From Pseudanabaena sp. FACHB-1998 (lineage in GTDB: Bacteria; Cyanobacteriota; Cyanobacteriia; Pseudanabaenales; Pseudanabaenaceae), in the NCBI RefSeq assembly GCF_014696355.1, contig NZ_JACJQA010000003.1:334107-398106 (forward strand): 64,000 bases of DNA. The letters run 5' to 3'. The position numbers and the translations under genes were made by a program. The notes under the pieces were generated by a model that was not told the DNA's origin, did not search any database, and was given only the letters and a program-made list of their open reading frames with translations. Of the stretch, positions 57,044 to 64,000 are shown one piece after another. How positions within the stretch are numbered: the stretch's first letter is position 1; each line of letters opens with the position of its first letter.

Positions 57044-57051
57044 TTGTTTAT

Positions 57052-57204
57052 TTATGTAGTGTGAGACTTCCAATTATGGGTGGTAGCTTCAGAGATAGTC
57101 ATGCCGACATCCTGCGCTGCACGTCCTAAAGCCGATTCTTCACGTAATTTGTCATTCTTACGATTACGGATAGCAGCATTTCTAGTTTGATCTTGAAGAG
57201 ACAT
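57052..57204 (-). CDS. Small basic unknown protein (50 aa)
   Basis: ATG 57204 to stop 57052, preceded by TTAGAGGGTTAGCACT. The product MSLQDQTRNAAIRNRKNDKL continues REESALGRAAQDVGMTISEA and ends NWKSHTT. It is basic in the first half and predicted helical, with no membrane segment. It lies in the aar-rhomboid gap, is followed by the twin terminators and has protein-like codon structure, so it is probably real. Function unknown. Confidence 0.6.
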   Translation of the reverse strand: MSLQDQTRNAAIRNRKNDKLREESALGRAAQDVGMTISEATTHNWKSHTT

Positions 57205-57313
57205 AGTGCTAACCCTCTAATTAATTAATTTTTGTTGTCTATAAATTAACATAAAATTGTATCTATTGCTACCAAATATTCAAAAAAATATAATTTATTT
57301 GTTAATTTTTATA

Positions 57314-57370
57314 AACTCATTACTAAAAAAAAGGAAGCTCAGTGAGCTTCCTTTTTTTTAGTAATGAGTT
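57314..57370. repeat. 26-bp-arm hairpin overlapping the rhomboid stop
   Basis: AACTCATTACTAAAAAAAAG(GAAGCT) pairs with its complement around CAGTG. The right arm includes TAA, the stop of the rhomboid gene, and the A and T runs make it a strong terminator for that gene. Confidence 0.88.
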
Positions 57371-57986
57371 AAGCACCCTTACTCGGTGAGAGTAGCTTTG
57401 CCGCGATGATGCCACCGATGAAACCAAACAAATGTCCTTCCCAAGAAATATAAGATCGCGTAGGCAATACCCCCCAAATTAGACTGCCATAGGTAATCGC
57501 GATCGCAATAGAAATAGCGATCGCCACAAAACTACGCTCAAAATAACCACGAAATAGCAAATAGCCGAAATAACCAAAAATCACTCCACTCGCGCCAATA
57601 TGGACAGAGCAGGGTCTGCCTACTAGCCAAGTCCCCAAACCACCCACAAAAGCGGATATAGCTGACACAAAATAAAAATCACTAATATTTCGGAGCATAA
57701 TCAGCCAGCCCAAAATAATAAATGGTGCTGTGTTCGCCGCAACATGATAAAAACCACCATGCAAAAATGGCGCAAACAAAATACCGCGCAAGCCAACCAA
57801 ACTCTGAGGCACAATCCCCAAAGCATTGAGTCCACGACTCAACCCACAACCATTAGCAATCACTAAAATCCGCTCTAGGATCACCTCATTCAAAATAACG
57901 ACAACCCAAAAAGTTGCCACAAACCCCGCCAATATTTTTATTTGAGTTTTTAGCTCTTCACTAATTGTTTGTAGCTTCTGCTTCAC
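57369..57986 (-). CDS. Rhomboid-family intramembrane serine protease
   Basis: The 205-residue protein has six membrane helices. The catalytic Ser is in HIGASGVIFGY (about residue 133) and the catalytic His in SWEGHLFGFIGG; the HGGFYHVAANT loop is also typical. Rhomboids cut membrane helices within the bilayer. The substrate is unknown. Start ATG 57986. Its stop codon lies inside a hairpin. Confidence 0.93.
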   Translation of the reverse strand: MKQKLQTISEELKTQIKILAGFVATFWVVVILNEVILERILVIANGCGLSRGLNALGIVPQSLVGLRGILFAPFLHGGFYHVAANTAPFIILGWLIMLRNISDFYFVSAISAFVGGLGTWLVGRPCSVHIGASGVIFGYFGYLLFRGYFERSFVAIAISIAIAITYGSLIWGVLPTRSYISWEGHLFGFIGGIIAAKLLSPSKGA

Positions 57987-58079
57987 AGCTTTTACCTCAT
58001 CTATAAGGCTATTAGATTTTTAACTAATTCAAATATAGCAATACCAAATAACTGCTTCAGCTTTGCGCTCACTCTTAAA

Positions 58080-58132
58080 TGCAATAAATTCCTGAAAGAC
58101 TTGCTTTGCAAGTCTTTCAGGAATTTATTGCA
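58080..58132. repeat. Perfect 25-bp-arm hairpin
   Basis: TGCAATAAATTCCTGAAAGA(CTTGC) around TTT, 6 bp after the stop of the small ORF; probable terminator for it. Confidence 0.88.
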
Positions 58133-58137
58133 TCGTC

Positions 58138-58296
58138 CTAAAGCTTTTCAACAATTCGCACATTCACATGCGGTTCATTCTTGAGCTTTTCCTTAACTCG
58201 GTTTTCAATTTCCTGCTCTTGCTTCTTTTGAGAATCATTTAAAGATTGAGCAAGCCATAAACAGTAAGAAACGATAAAAGCTCCTAGAAATTCCAT
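58138..58296 (-). CDS. Small membrane-anchored coiled-coil protein (52 aa)
   Basis: ATG 58296 to TAG 58138. A hydrophobic N-terminus (MEFLGAFIVSYCLWLAQSL) is followed by a charged helix SQKKQEQEIENRVKEKLKNE and a short strand VNVRIVEKL. One membrane pass with a cytoplasmic helix is predicted. The coherent layout and terminator argue that it is real. No family recognised. Confidence 0.6.
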   Translation of the reverse strand: MEFLGAFIVSYCLWLAQSLNDSQKKQEQEIENRVKEKLKNEPHVNVRIVEKL

Positions 58297-58644
58297 GTAA
58301 ATTTTATGTAAATTTATTATGGCGGATACTACATTAAATAAATTTTAGGAGTCAAGCAACTTAGCCAAAAAATTACAACAACTTAATATAAGGATGTTAG
58401 AAAGACTGAGATTATTCCAATTTTGATACTTTCATTACATTATGTTTTCAAGATGGTCGTTTTGTATGTTATGTTGTTACATGTCGCAAGAGTGCCATAT
58501 CAATTTGATTAATCGCAGGTAGCACGTAATCAATAGCTCCAATTTAAGCTAGCAAGTAGCGAACAAGTTTTTTAAACAAGTTTTTTGTAGCGGCTGCTCT
58601 AGTCACCTGCTGAAGATTTTATAGCGTAGAGGTTTTCTATTATC

Positions 58645-59157
58645 ATGTCCATTCGCCTTTATGTTGGCAACTTGCCAGCAGAATTAGATCGCCAAGCTCT
58701 AGAAAAAATTTTCAATGAATCAGGTGATTCAGTATCTTTGAAAGTTATAACCGATCGCAAGACGGGTAAATGCCGAGGTTTTGGCTTTGTGACCGTTGGC
58801 TCTGATGAAGTTGCTGACACTGTCATTGAAAAGTTTAACGGTTATGACTTTAACGGTGCTGTACTAAAACTAGAAAAAGCATTGCCCCGTACTAAGGGCA
58901 AAGCAGAAGATGGTTCTGACATCGAAGAAGGTTCCGAAGATTTGGTAAAAGTTGAAGGTGAGGTTGCATCTAGCAGTGTTGCCGCTCCTGTCAAAGCAGC
59001 TTCAAAGCGCAAAAAACGTAACAACCCTAAGAAGACAACCTCAAGTTCTTCTAGTTCTAGCAGTAGTAATGAAGCTCATCAACCCGATCCACGTTGGGCT
59101 TCTGACTTAGAGCGTCTAAAGCAACAGCTTTTAGCCGCCCAAGGTGCAGCTAAATAA
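58645..59157 (+). CDS. RRM-type RNA-binding protein (Rbp)
   Basis: The 170-residue protein has one RRM at the N-terminus (about 3-80) with RNP2 RLYVGNLP and RNP1 KCRGFGFVTV, then an acidic stretch (about 88-110), a basic segment (ASKRKKRNNPKKT) and a run of Ser. The last 25 residues (WASDLERLKQQLLAAQ) form a helix. Cyanobacterial Rbp proteins bind mRNA and help place photosystem mRNAs at the membrane or act in cold. The long tail is like Rbp2/Rbp3 types; type not assigned. Confidence 0.92.
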   Translation: MSIRLYVGNLPAELDRQALEKIFNESGDSVSLKVITDRKTGKCRGFGFVTVGSDEVADTVIEKFNGYDFNGAVLKLEKALPRTKGKAEDGSDIEEGSEDLVKVEGEVASSSVAAPVKAASKRKKRNNPKKTTSSSSSSSSSNEAHQPDPRWASDLERLKQQLLAAQGAAK

Positions 59158-59161
59158 CTCT

Positions 59162-59201
59162 AAAAAAGAGAGGAGGTGCTAAAGCATCTCCTCTCTTTTT
59201 T
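59162..59201 (+). terminator. rbp terminator
   Basis: AAAAAAGAGAGGAGGTGCT(AA)AGCATCTCCTCTCTTTTTT, 4 bp after the stop; near-perfect intrinsic terminator. Confidence 0.9.
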
Positions 59202-59247
59202 ATGGAGTAGAAGGCAAGATGCTTTGCTCTCCTCCTCTATCTTCATT

Positions 59248-59288
59248 ACATATTAAGAGGCGGCGCTTCGCGCCGCCTCTTAATATGT
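59248..59288. repeat. Perfect 19-bp-arm hairpin
   Basis: ACATATTAAGAGGCGGCGC around TTC; centre as in 34865 and 51103. Confidence 0.88.
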
Positions 59289-59298
59289 AGGGTTACTC

Positions 59299-59323
59299 TA
59301 AGCAATGGCTACGCCATTGCTTA
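59299..59323. repeat. Half of a family D element
   Basis: TAAGCAATGGC-TAC-GCCATTGCTTA followed by CTTTGGTA; the same hairpin as at 54752-54779. Confidence 0.75.
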
Positions 59324-59344
59324 CTTTGGTATCACCAAGGCTAT

Positions 59345-59379
59345 AAAAGAACAAAATAGCGCCGCTATTTTGTTCTTTT
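59345..59379 (-). terminator. Terminator after the ElyC-like gene
   Basis: AAAAGAACAAAATAGCG(C)CGCTATTTTGTTCTTTT, 3 bp from the stop of the gene at 59383. Confidence 0.8.
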
Positions 59380-59382
59380 GGA

Positions 59383-60777
59383 TTATTGAACAGGTGTTGT
59401 CGCTTCAGGTACTTTGGGATAATAGGGTCGCTCATCGGTGATGGGAGGACGGAGCCAAAATCTAAGGGTATAAAAAACCAGCTCTTTAATTTCAGTCCAT
59501 GCCCTTTCTGATTGAGCAAACGAGTTAGCACTAAACAGAAAATACTCGGGACGAATTTTAATTTCTTTGGCAATGGGTGCAGGACATTTTTTATAGAGTT
59601 GATTTTGCTTTTCGGGGATATATCGCTCAAGGGGAATCACGCGAGAGCGAAAGGAGCGATAGTCCGTAGTAATTAAAGAAACATTGAAATCTTGATTTCT
59701 AAAGGATAAAAATGCGCGAGTACCTTCAATGGGTGAAGTGATCAATAAAACTTTTTGATTATTACGATTACTCTCTTTAATTTGATCAGTAACTTGAGGA
59801 ATTTTGTTTTTGATGATGTCTTTAATTAATTTATTGATTTCATCACCACTACTTCTTATACTTAATCCCGATGGCTCGATAATTATGGAATCACGGAGTG
59901 CAGCAATAATATTTGGCGAATTAGGAAAAGAAAGAAGATTAGATAGGATGTCACACATTTGATCGGCTTCAGTCAAATCAATCTCAGGTAGCCCTGCATC
60001 AGTAGCCGCTGGATTTTTGGTAAAGTAATTAGTATATCGAGGGTCATAGCCCAAACTAGTAATTTCTTCTTTAATAATTGCTTTAGTTCTATTTGGTAAA
60101 GATTCGGATTGAATTTGGCAGGGATAGCCTTTGGTAGGTGGATAGGTAGTTTTTCTTCCTCCACTTAGTAAGATATAAGGCTTGGGAATTCGTTGCGAAT
60201 TAGTCCATCTTTTAAGTGCTTCTTGAAGGCGAGGAATATAAGGAGCATTGTCGGCTAGTACAACAATTAGATCAAAAGCTTCTCCTTCAAAATCTCGCTG
60301 ATCTTGCTCTGTCAGGTTAACTATGGGGCGGCGAAAGGATTGTTCGCTAGCATTTACTGATTGCTGTTCTAAATAACAATTAAATAGATCTGAGGTAGCG
60401 TTATTAGTGGCGATCGCAAAGATAATTAAGACTATTAGTAATTCTTTGGTGACTATGGCTATTTTTTCTATAGCTCCTTTGTTATCGACTTTATCGCCGC
60501 TTTTAATTTTGATATCTCTGAGTCTTAACCAATGATTAAAAAATAGAAGTAATAATATTATTCCAGTTAAGGTAAAGGGGAAAGAGAGAAAGTCAATAAC
60601 AGTTTTAGGAATTGGTTCTTCAACAAACTTAAAGCTGGCAAAAATAATGACAACTAAAGCTGTAAAGATAACCAAACCAAAGAGTCGGAACCAATCCTTA
60701 GGAATGGCTCTAAATAGAATAATAAAAACTGGGATTGCAATAATCCATATCAGAATATTGGTTAATAGATCGAACAA
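59383..60777 (-). CDS. DUF218 (YdcF/ElyC-like) membrane protein
   Basis: The 464-residue protein has four membrane helices (about 3-30, 32-50, 62-80, 108-128) followed by a large soluble domain (about 170-430). DUF218 signatures are spread through it: FDLIVVLADNAPYIPRLQEALKRW, PYILLSGGRKT, VLLITSPIEGTRAFLSFRNQ and VSLITTDYRS. ElyC and SanA-type DUF218 proteins affect cell-envelope precursor flow. This one has an unusually long insert (about 230-345) and may be a divergent member. Start ATG 60777. Confidence 0.75.
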   Translation of the reverse strand: MFDLLTNILIWIIAIPVFIILFRAIPKDWFRLFGLVIFTALVVIIFASFKFVEEPIPKTVIDFLSFPFTLTGIILLLLFFNHWLRLRDIKIKSGDKVDNKGAIEKIAIVTKELLIVLIIFAIATNNATSDLFNCYLEQQSVNASEQSFRRPIVNLTEQDQRDFEGEAFDLIVVLADNAPYIPRLQEALKRWTNSQRIPKPYILLSGGRKTTYPPTKGYPCQIQSESLPNRTKAIIKEEITSLGYDPRYTNYFTKNPAATDAGLPEIDLTEADQMCDILSNLLSFPNSPNIIAALRDSIIIEPSGLSIRSSGDEINKLIKDIIKNKIPQVTDQIKESNRNNQKVLLITSPIEGTRAFLSFRNQDFNVSLITTDYRSFRSRVIPLERYIPEKQNQLYKKCPAPIAKEIKIRPEYFLFSANSFAQSERAWTEIKELVFYTLRFWLRPPITDERPYYPKVPEATTPVQ

Positions 60778-61061
60778 GATCCCTCCAAAATTCTCTAATA
60801 GTCCTCATGCGGAAATGACGCTATAAGTAGCTGGGAATAATTAAAACCTAAACTCAAAACCTGTAGCGCACGCTGCGCGTGCGCTACAGGTTTTGGGCTT
60901 TTATATTTAATTGCATCTTGCTACTTAAAATGTGTCAGTGCAATATGCTAGTCAATAGAGTTGCATCTGTAAAGGGTTTTATCAGGTTTTATCTGACTTT
61001 TTATGGCATAACTCTACCGAGGGATAATCCCTCTCCTAAATTTCTATTAGCCGTAAATAAC
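60778..61061. other. Spacer upstream of lipA with hairpin
   Basis: Holds the hairpin 60856-60894 (AAAACCTGTAGCGCACGC around TGC), preceded by AAGTAGCTGGGAATAATTAA. The same pair of blocks recurs at about 63423-63494 beyond purK. A reading frame joined to lipA is open through here but is not coding. Confidence 0.6.
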
Positions 61062-61922
61062 ATGCCCGCAAAAGAAGAGTTACGTTTACCTAGTTGGTTG
61101 CGTCCGCAAATTGGTAAAGCTAGTGAAATTTCTGAAGTTCAGAAAATTATTAAGCAAAGGGGAATTCATACCATTTGTGAAGAGGGACGCTGTCCGAATC
61201 GGGCGGAGTGCTACGCCCAAAACACGGCAACTTTTTTGTTAATGGGTCCAACCTGTACTCGCGCTTGTGGGTTTTGCCAAGTTGATAAAGGGCATCGCCC
61301 CATGCCCCTTGATCCCAATGAAGCGGAGAAAGTGGCTGAGGCGGTGAATTTGTTGGGTTTAGATTATGTGGTGTTGACTTCGGTGGCGCGAGATGATTTG
61401 CCTGATCAGGGAGCGAGTTGCTTTGTGGAGACGATGCAAGCTATTCGCCGATCGCGCCCCCATGTAAAAATCGAGGTGCTAACCCCTGATTTTCGAGGCG
61501 ATCGCCATTGTATCGAAACTGTAGTTACAGGGCAGCCTGTTTGCTATAACCATAATATTGAGACAGTGCGGCGGCTACAGGGAAAAGTGCGGCGAGGAGC
61601 TAAGTACGAGCGATCGCTATCGGTTTTACAAATAGTCAAAGAGCTTGATCCCCTTATTATTACAAAGTCAGGCTTGATGGTCGGGCATGGCGAAACTGTA
61701 GCGGAACTCACGGAAACCATGCAGGATCTCTATGCAGTTGGTTGCACTTCTCTCACGATTGGTCAGTATTTGCGCCCATCTTTAGAGCATTTGCCAGTGT
61801 GTAAATATTGGACTCCTGAAGAGTTTGATGAGTTAGGGGCGATCGCTAAGCAGATTGGATTTACCCATGTGCGATCGGGTGCGTTAGTACGAAGTTCCTA
61901 TCATGCGGGGCAAACTTCTTAA
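61062..61922 (+). CDS. lipA: Lipoyl synthase
   Basis: LipA is a radical-SAM enzyme that inserts two sulphurs into octanoyl groups on lipoyl domains. About 286 residues from ATG 61062 ([18 protein letters not shown]). The auxiliary cluster [12 protein letters not shown], the radical-SAM cluster CTRACGFC, the [16 protein letters not shown] block and the C-terminal RSSYHA with its conserved Ser are present. The frame is open far upstream to 60879, but that runs through a hairpin repeat. Many cyanobacteria carry two lipA genes. Confidence 0.96.
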   Translation: MPAKEELRLPSWLRPQIGKASEISEVQKIIKQRGIHTICEEGRCPNRAECYAQNTATFLLMGPTCTRACGFCQVDKGHRPMPLDPNEAEKVAEAVNLLGLDYVVLTSVARDDLPDQGASCFVETMQAIRRSRPHVKIEVLTPDFRGDRHCIETVVTGQPVCYNHNIETVRRLQGKVRRGAKYERSLSVLQIVKELDPLIITKSGLMVGHGETVAELTETMQDLYAVGCTSLTIGQYLRPSLEHLPVCKYWTPEEFDELGAIAKQIGFTHVRSGALVRSSYHAGQTS

Positions 61923-61935
61923 AATAGTTCCTATC

Positions 61936-61976
61936 AACATAAAAGTGGTGACGCTTTGCGCCGCCACTTTTATGTT
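61936..61976 (+). terminator. lipA terminator hairpin
   Basis: AACATAAAAGTGG(TGACG) ... CGCCGCCACTTTTATGTT, 14 bp after the stop. Confidence 0.72.
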
Positions 61977-62157
61977 GGCAATTTTAATAAAAAAATAGCG
62001 GCAAATGGCAACGTCAGTAAATCCATTTCCCGCTAGCTCTTGTTCAATGAAACAATTGAGACGCATACATAACTTCCCACGAAGCGAAAAGGGTTTTCAT
62101 CAGCTAAAGCGCTTATTTGAAATGCTTCCTATATCAGCATTTTGGCTTGAACCGTCA

Positions 62158-62190
62158 AAGTAGAAATATCGCGCAGCGATATTTCTACTT
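62158..62190 (-). terminator. Hairpin overlapping the purK stop
   Basis: Perfect 15-bp arms AAGTAGAAATATCGC around GCA. The right arm contains the purK stop codon. Confidence 0.82.
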
Positions 62191-63375
62191 GCTGTACCAA
62201 ATGCTTTCAATGCGATCGCTAATCCCAAGAGCCAGATCATGAGTATCTGCCAAAATTGTGACATGACCTAATTTCCGTCCCACTGACGAACTCATTTTGT
62301 TATACCAATGAACATGCGTATTAGGGAAACTCGCAATCGCTTTCAATTTCTCTCCATAAAGCGAATTATCCATAAACTTTTCGGAATCTGCCCAAGATAC
62401 TTTCTCAAAACCTAAGAGATTAACCATCACCGCAACGGGAACAACCATGGATACTTCGCCGAGATTTTTACCACTCACCACCCGCAATAATTGCTCAAAT
62501 TGCGAAGTCTGGCAGCCTTCGATGGTGTAATGTCCTGAATTGTGGGTGCGGGGGGCGATTTCGTTAACGCTTACTTCGCCTGTGGCAGTTAAAAAGAACT
62601 CAATGCCAAATACACCGATCGCCTCAAGGGTGGTCACGAGCTGCTTGGCAATCGCTTCTACTTTTTGGCTGATGTGGGGATTAATGCGTGCGGGGGCGAT
62701 CGTACGACGGCAAACTTGATTAGCTTGGATGGTCTCAACCACTGGATAAATGGAAATCTCTCCTGATTCCGATCGCGCGGCAATGACGGCTAGTTCAAGT
62801 TCAAAGGGAATAAAAGCTTCGGCGATCGCAGGAGCTTTGTGCATACTTGCCCATGCAGAACGCAGTTCTATTTCATTGGCAATTACCCAAGTACCTTTAC
62901 CGTCATAGCCATGTCTTCGCGCTTTGAGTACCAATGGATAATTTAATTTTGTGGCGGCTGCGAGGAGTTCCGTTTCGTTATCTACACTGTAAAACTCAGG
63001 AGTGGGAATATGGCGATCGCGAAAATGTTGGCGCTGCTTCAGTTTATCGACGGAGATCGATAAAGTTTCCAATTTCGGTAAAAACAATAATTGGCGATCG
63101 CCTTTACGATTTACCCGATCTATCAGTTCTTGTAAAGCTACGAGATCGACAAATTCATTCTCAAAGGTAATTACTTCGCAATTCTCCGCAAGTTTGGCGG
63201 TAGCCTGTGCATCGTCAACTTTGCCATAAATCACGCGATCGGCGATCGGCACTGCCGAATCATCAGGGCTACCTGCCTGTACAGCGAGATTTAGCCCCAG
63301 ACCTTTGGCAGCGATCGCCATCATCCAAGCCAGTTGTCCGCCACCAATTACCCCGATTTGTTGTCGAGTATTCAC
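62185..63375 (-). CDS. purK: 5-(carboxyamino)imidazole ribonucleotide synthase
   Basis: PurK carboxylates AIR to N5-CAIR with ATP and bicarbonate in purine synthesis. The 396-residue ATP-grasp enzyme shows IGVIGGGQLAWMMAIAAKGLGL, PTPEFYSVDNETELLAAA, YPLVLKARRHGYDGKGTWVI (ATP-binding Lys), IYPVVETIQ, GVFGIEFFLTATGEVSVNEIAPRTHNSGHYTIEGC and the tail block GRKLGHVTIL. Start is GTG 63375, two residues before the conserved opening. Its stop lies in a hairpin. PurE is not adjacent. Confidence 0.96.
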   Translation of the reverse strand: MNTRQQIGVIGGGQLAWMMAIAAKGLGLNLAVQAGSPDDSAVPIADRVIYGKVDDAQATAKLAENCEVITFENEFVDLVALQELIDRVNRKGDRQLLFLPKLETLSISVDKLKQRQHFRDRHIPTPEFYSVDNETELLAAATKLNYPLVLKARRHGYDGKGTWVIANEIELRSAWASMHKAPAIAEAFIPFELELAVIAARSESGEISIYPVVETIQANQVCRRTIAPARINPHISQKVEAIAKQLVTTLEAIGVFGIEFFLTATGEVSVNEIAPRTHNSGHYTIEGCQTSQFEQLLRVVSGKNLGEVSMVVPVAVMVNLLGFEKVSWADSEKFMDNSLYGEKLKAIASFPNTHVHWYNKMSSSVGRKLGHVTILADTHDLALGISDRIESIWYSK

Positions 63376-63449
63376 TAAAAAGCCCTACATCAAAATCCAC
63401 AAATAGCTTTTAATTATAGCTTTAAGTAGCTAGGCATAATTAAAAACCC

Positions 63450-63494
63450 AGAAACAAAACCTGTAGCGCAGAGTGCGCTACAGGTTTTGTTTCT
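63450..63494. repeat. Perfect 21-bp-arm hairpin
   Basis: AGAAACAAAACCTGTAGCGC(A) around GAG; inner AACCTGTAGCGC matches the hairpin at 60856. Confidence 0.88.
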
Positions 63495-63515
63495 TTAAAT
63501 GAAAAAGCTGTTGGC

Positions 63516-63802
63516 TCAATAGGTGAAACGGGGAGGTAAAGCAAGTAGAGATTGAAGCAAAGCACAGAGCAAAGCTTTACCTCTTCTCCTAGCATTATGA
63601 ACAAACTCAAAGAAGCTCAAATATACAGGCAACTTTTCTTGAGAAATACCACGATGAGGACGTAACCAAGAACGCAAAAGCGACCAAAAGCCTTCCATCG
63701 TATTGACATGAACTTCACAAAAGCCATCACCATCTTCATCTCTTGCATATTCACCTACCCCATGACAAACAGTTTTGTGTGCATAGCCCCAATCTTGTAA
63801 GG
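63516..63802 (-). pseudogene. IS1595 (ISXO2-like) transposase, 3' fragment
   Basis: The frame entering from the right and ending at stop 63516 reads GYAHKTVCHGVGEYARD, VHVNTMEGFWSLLRSWLRPH, GISQEKLPVYLSFFEFVHN, which is the C-terminal part of IS1595-family DDE transposases (the final catalytic residues lie here). The N-terminal two-thirds is absent because another insertion element begins at about 63803. It is therefore a truncated, inactive gene. Confidence 0.8.
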
Positions 63803-64000
63803 CAGGGTTATTTCAAGAAAGGTTAGGAGGAACCAGAAAAAGGCTAGTGACAGACGTAGAGGTATTTTGTAATAATTTAATCCAATAAAGTTAAATAAGC
63901 CAGAAAATGAGTAATAGTCTAGTTGATTATCTCAAAGAGATACCAGATCCGCGCAAGGCAAAAGGAAGGCGAGATGAATTATGGCAAATCCTGCTGATAG
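63803..64000 (+). mobile_element. Left end of an ISAs1-like insertion sequence
   Basis: The DNA changes character at CAGGGTTATTTCAAGAAAGG, a possible terminal repeat. The body runs past the window edge, so the right end and any target duplication cannot be seen. It interrupts the IS1595-type transposase. Confidence 0.6.
63907..64000 (+). CDS. ISAs1-family transposase, N-terminal part (cut by the window edge)
   Basis: Thirty-one codons are visible from ATG 63907: MSNSLVDYLKEIPDPRKAKG followed by RRDELWQILLI. The IPDPRKxKGRRxELwxILLI pattern is the start of ISAs1 (H-repeat-associated) transposases. An N-terminal fragment is all that can be read; whether the gene is intact is unknown. Confidence 0.75.
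   Translation, partial: MSNSLVDYLKEIPDPRKAKGRRDELWQILLI

Larger units (their letters stand above)
57987..58644. other. Spacer with one hairpin, one small gene and the rbp leader
   Basis: Holds the hairpin at 58080 and the small ORF at 58138-58296, listed separately. The rest, about 58300-58644, has no gene and is the presumed promoter and long 5' leader of the RNA-binding protein gene. Such leaders are often cold-responsive in cyanobacteria. Confidence 0.5.

Noticed and set aside
60879..61061. N-terminal extension of lipA
   Set aside because: The frame is open but passes through a hairpin repeat. LipA family proteins begin near 61062.

Overview
The window is cyanobacterial chromosome. It carries photosystem I psaD, the phycobilisome core-membrane linker apcE, a high-light-inducible protein, the Calvin-cycle GAPDH gap2, two plant-type ferredoxins, the bicarbonate transporter pair sbtA/sbtB, the alkane pathway pair ado/aar, and a very high density of the HIP1 octamer GCGATCGC. 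Genes are moderately AT-rich and mostly monocistronic. A Pseudanabaena-like organism would fit, but that is a guess. No tRNA, rRNA or CRISPR array was recognised.

Layout. 1-3.8 kb: AT-rich cassette of four co-directional genes, two of them a MotA/MotB (ZorA/ZorB-like) proton-motor pair, closed by a terminator. 3.8-7.3 kb: CHASE2-adenylate cyclase and gap2. 7.6-11 kb: a decayed gene, a DUF433/DUF5615 toxin-antitoxin pair, a WD40 coiled-coil protein and a small basic protein. 11.2-17 kb: apcE, a Uma2 nuclease and a Pro/Lys/Val-rich lipoprotein. 17-21 kb: trpC, with a type II restriction-modification pair at its 3' end bounded by a 15-bp direct repeat, then an alpha/beta hydrolase. 21-29 kb: YqgF-like nuclease, psaD, hli, an ATP-grasp enzyme, mnmG, ctp and a NarL-type regulator. 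29-36.6 kb: an orphan T4-like RNA ligase, a Kir-type K+ channel with a tiny Cys-rich ORF at its stop, sfsA, hfq and tgt (apparent CTG start). 36.7-43.6 kb: SLH porin, BMP-type ABC transporter without its ATPase, and a solitary C5 methyltransferase. 43.6-50.8 kb: nadE, a CPP1-like protein, a second Uma2, sbtA/sbtB and murJ. 51-64 kb: ferredoxins, glyS, ado/aar, rhomboid, RNA-binding protein, ElyC/YdcF protein, lipA, purK, and an IS inside the remains of another IS at the right edge.

The most pervasive unexplained feature is intergenic. Nearly every gap holds one or more long, often perfect hairpins (arms up to 33 bp) with varied arms but a common GC-NNN-GC centre. Many sit inside recurring 80-125 bp elements with terminal inverted repeats, resembling several MITE families. 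Some run into stop codons of neighbouring genes.

The best candidates for an undescribed system are the ZorAB-like cassette at the left edge, whose other two proteins I do not recognise, and the hairpin element families.
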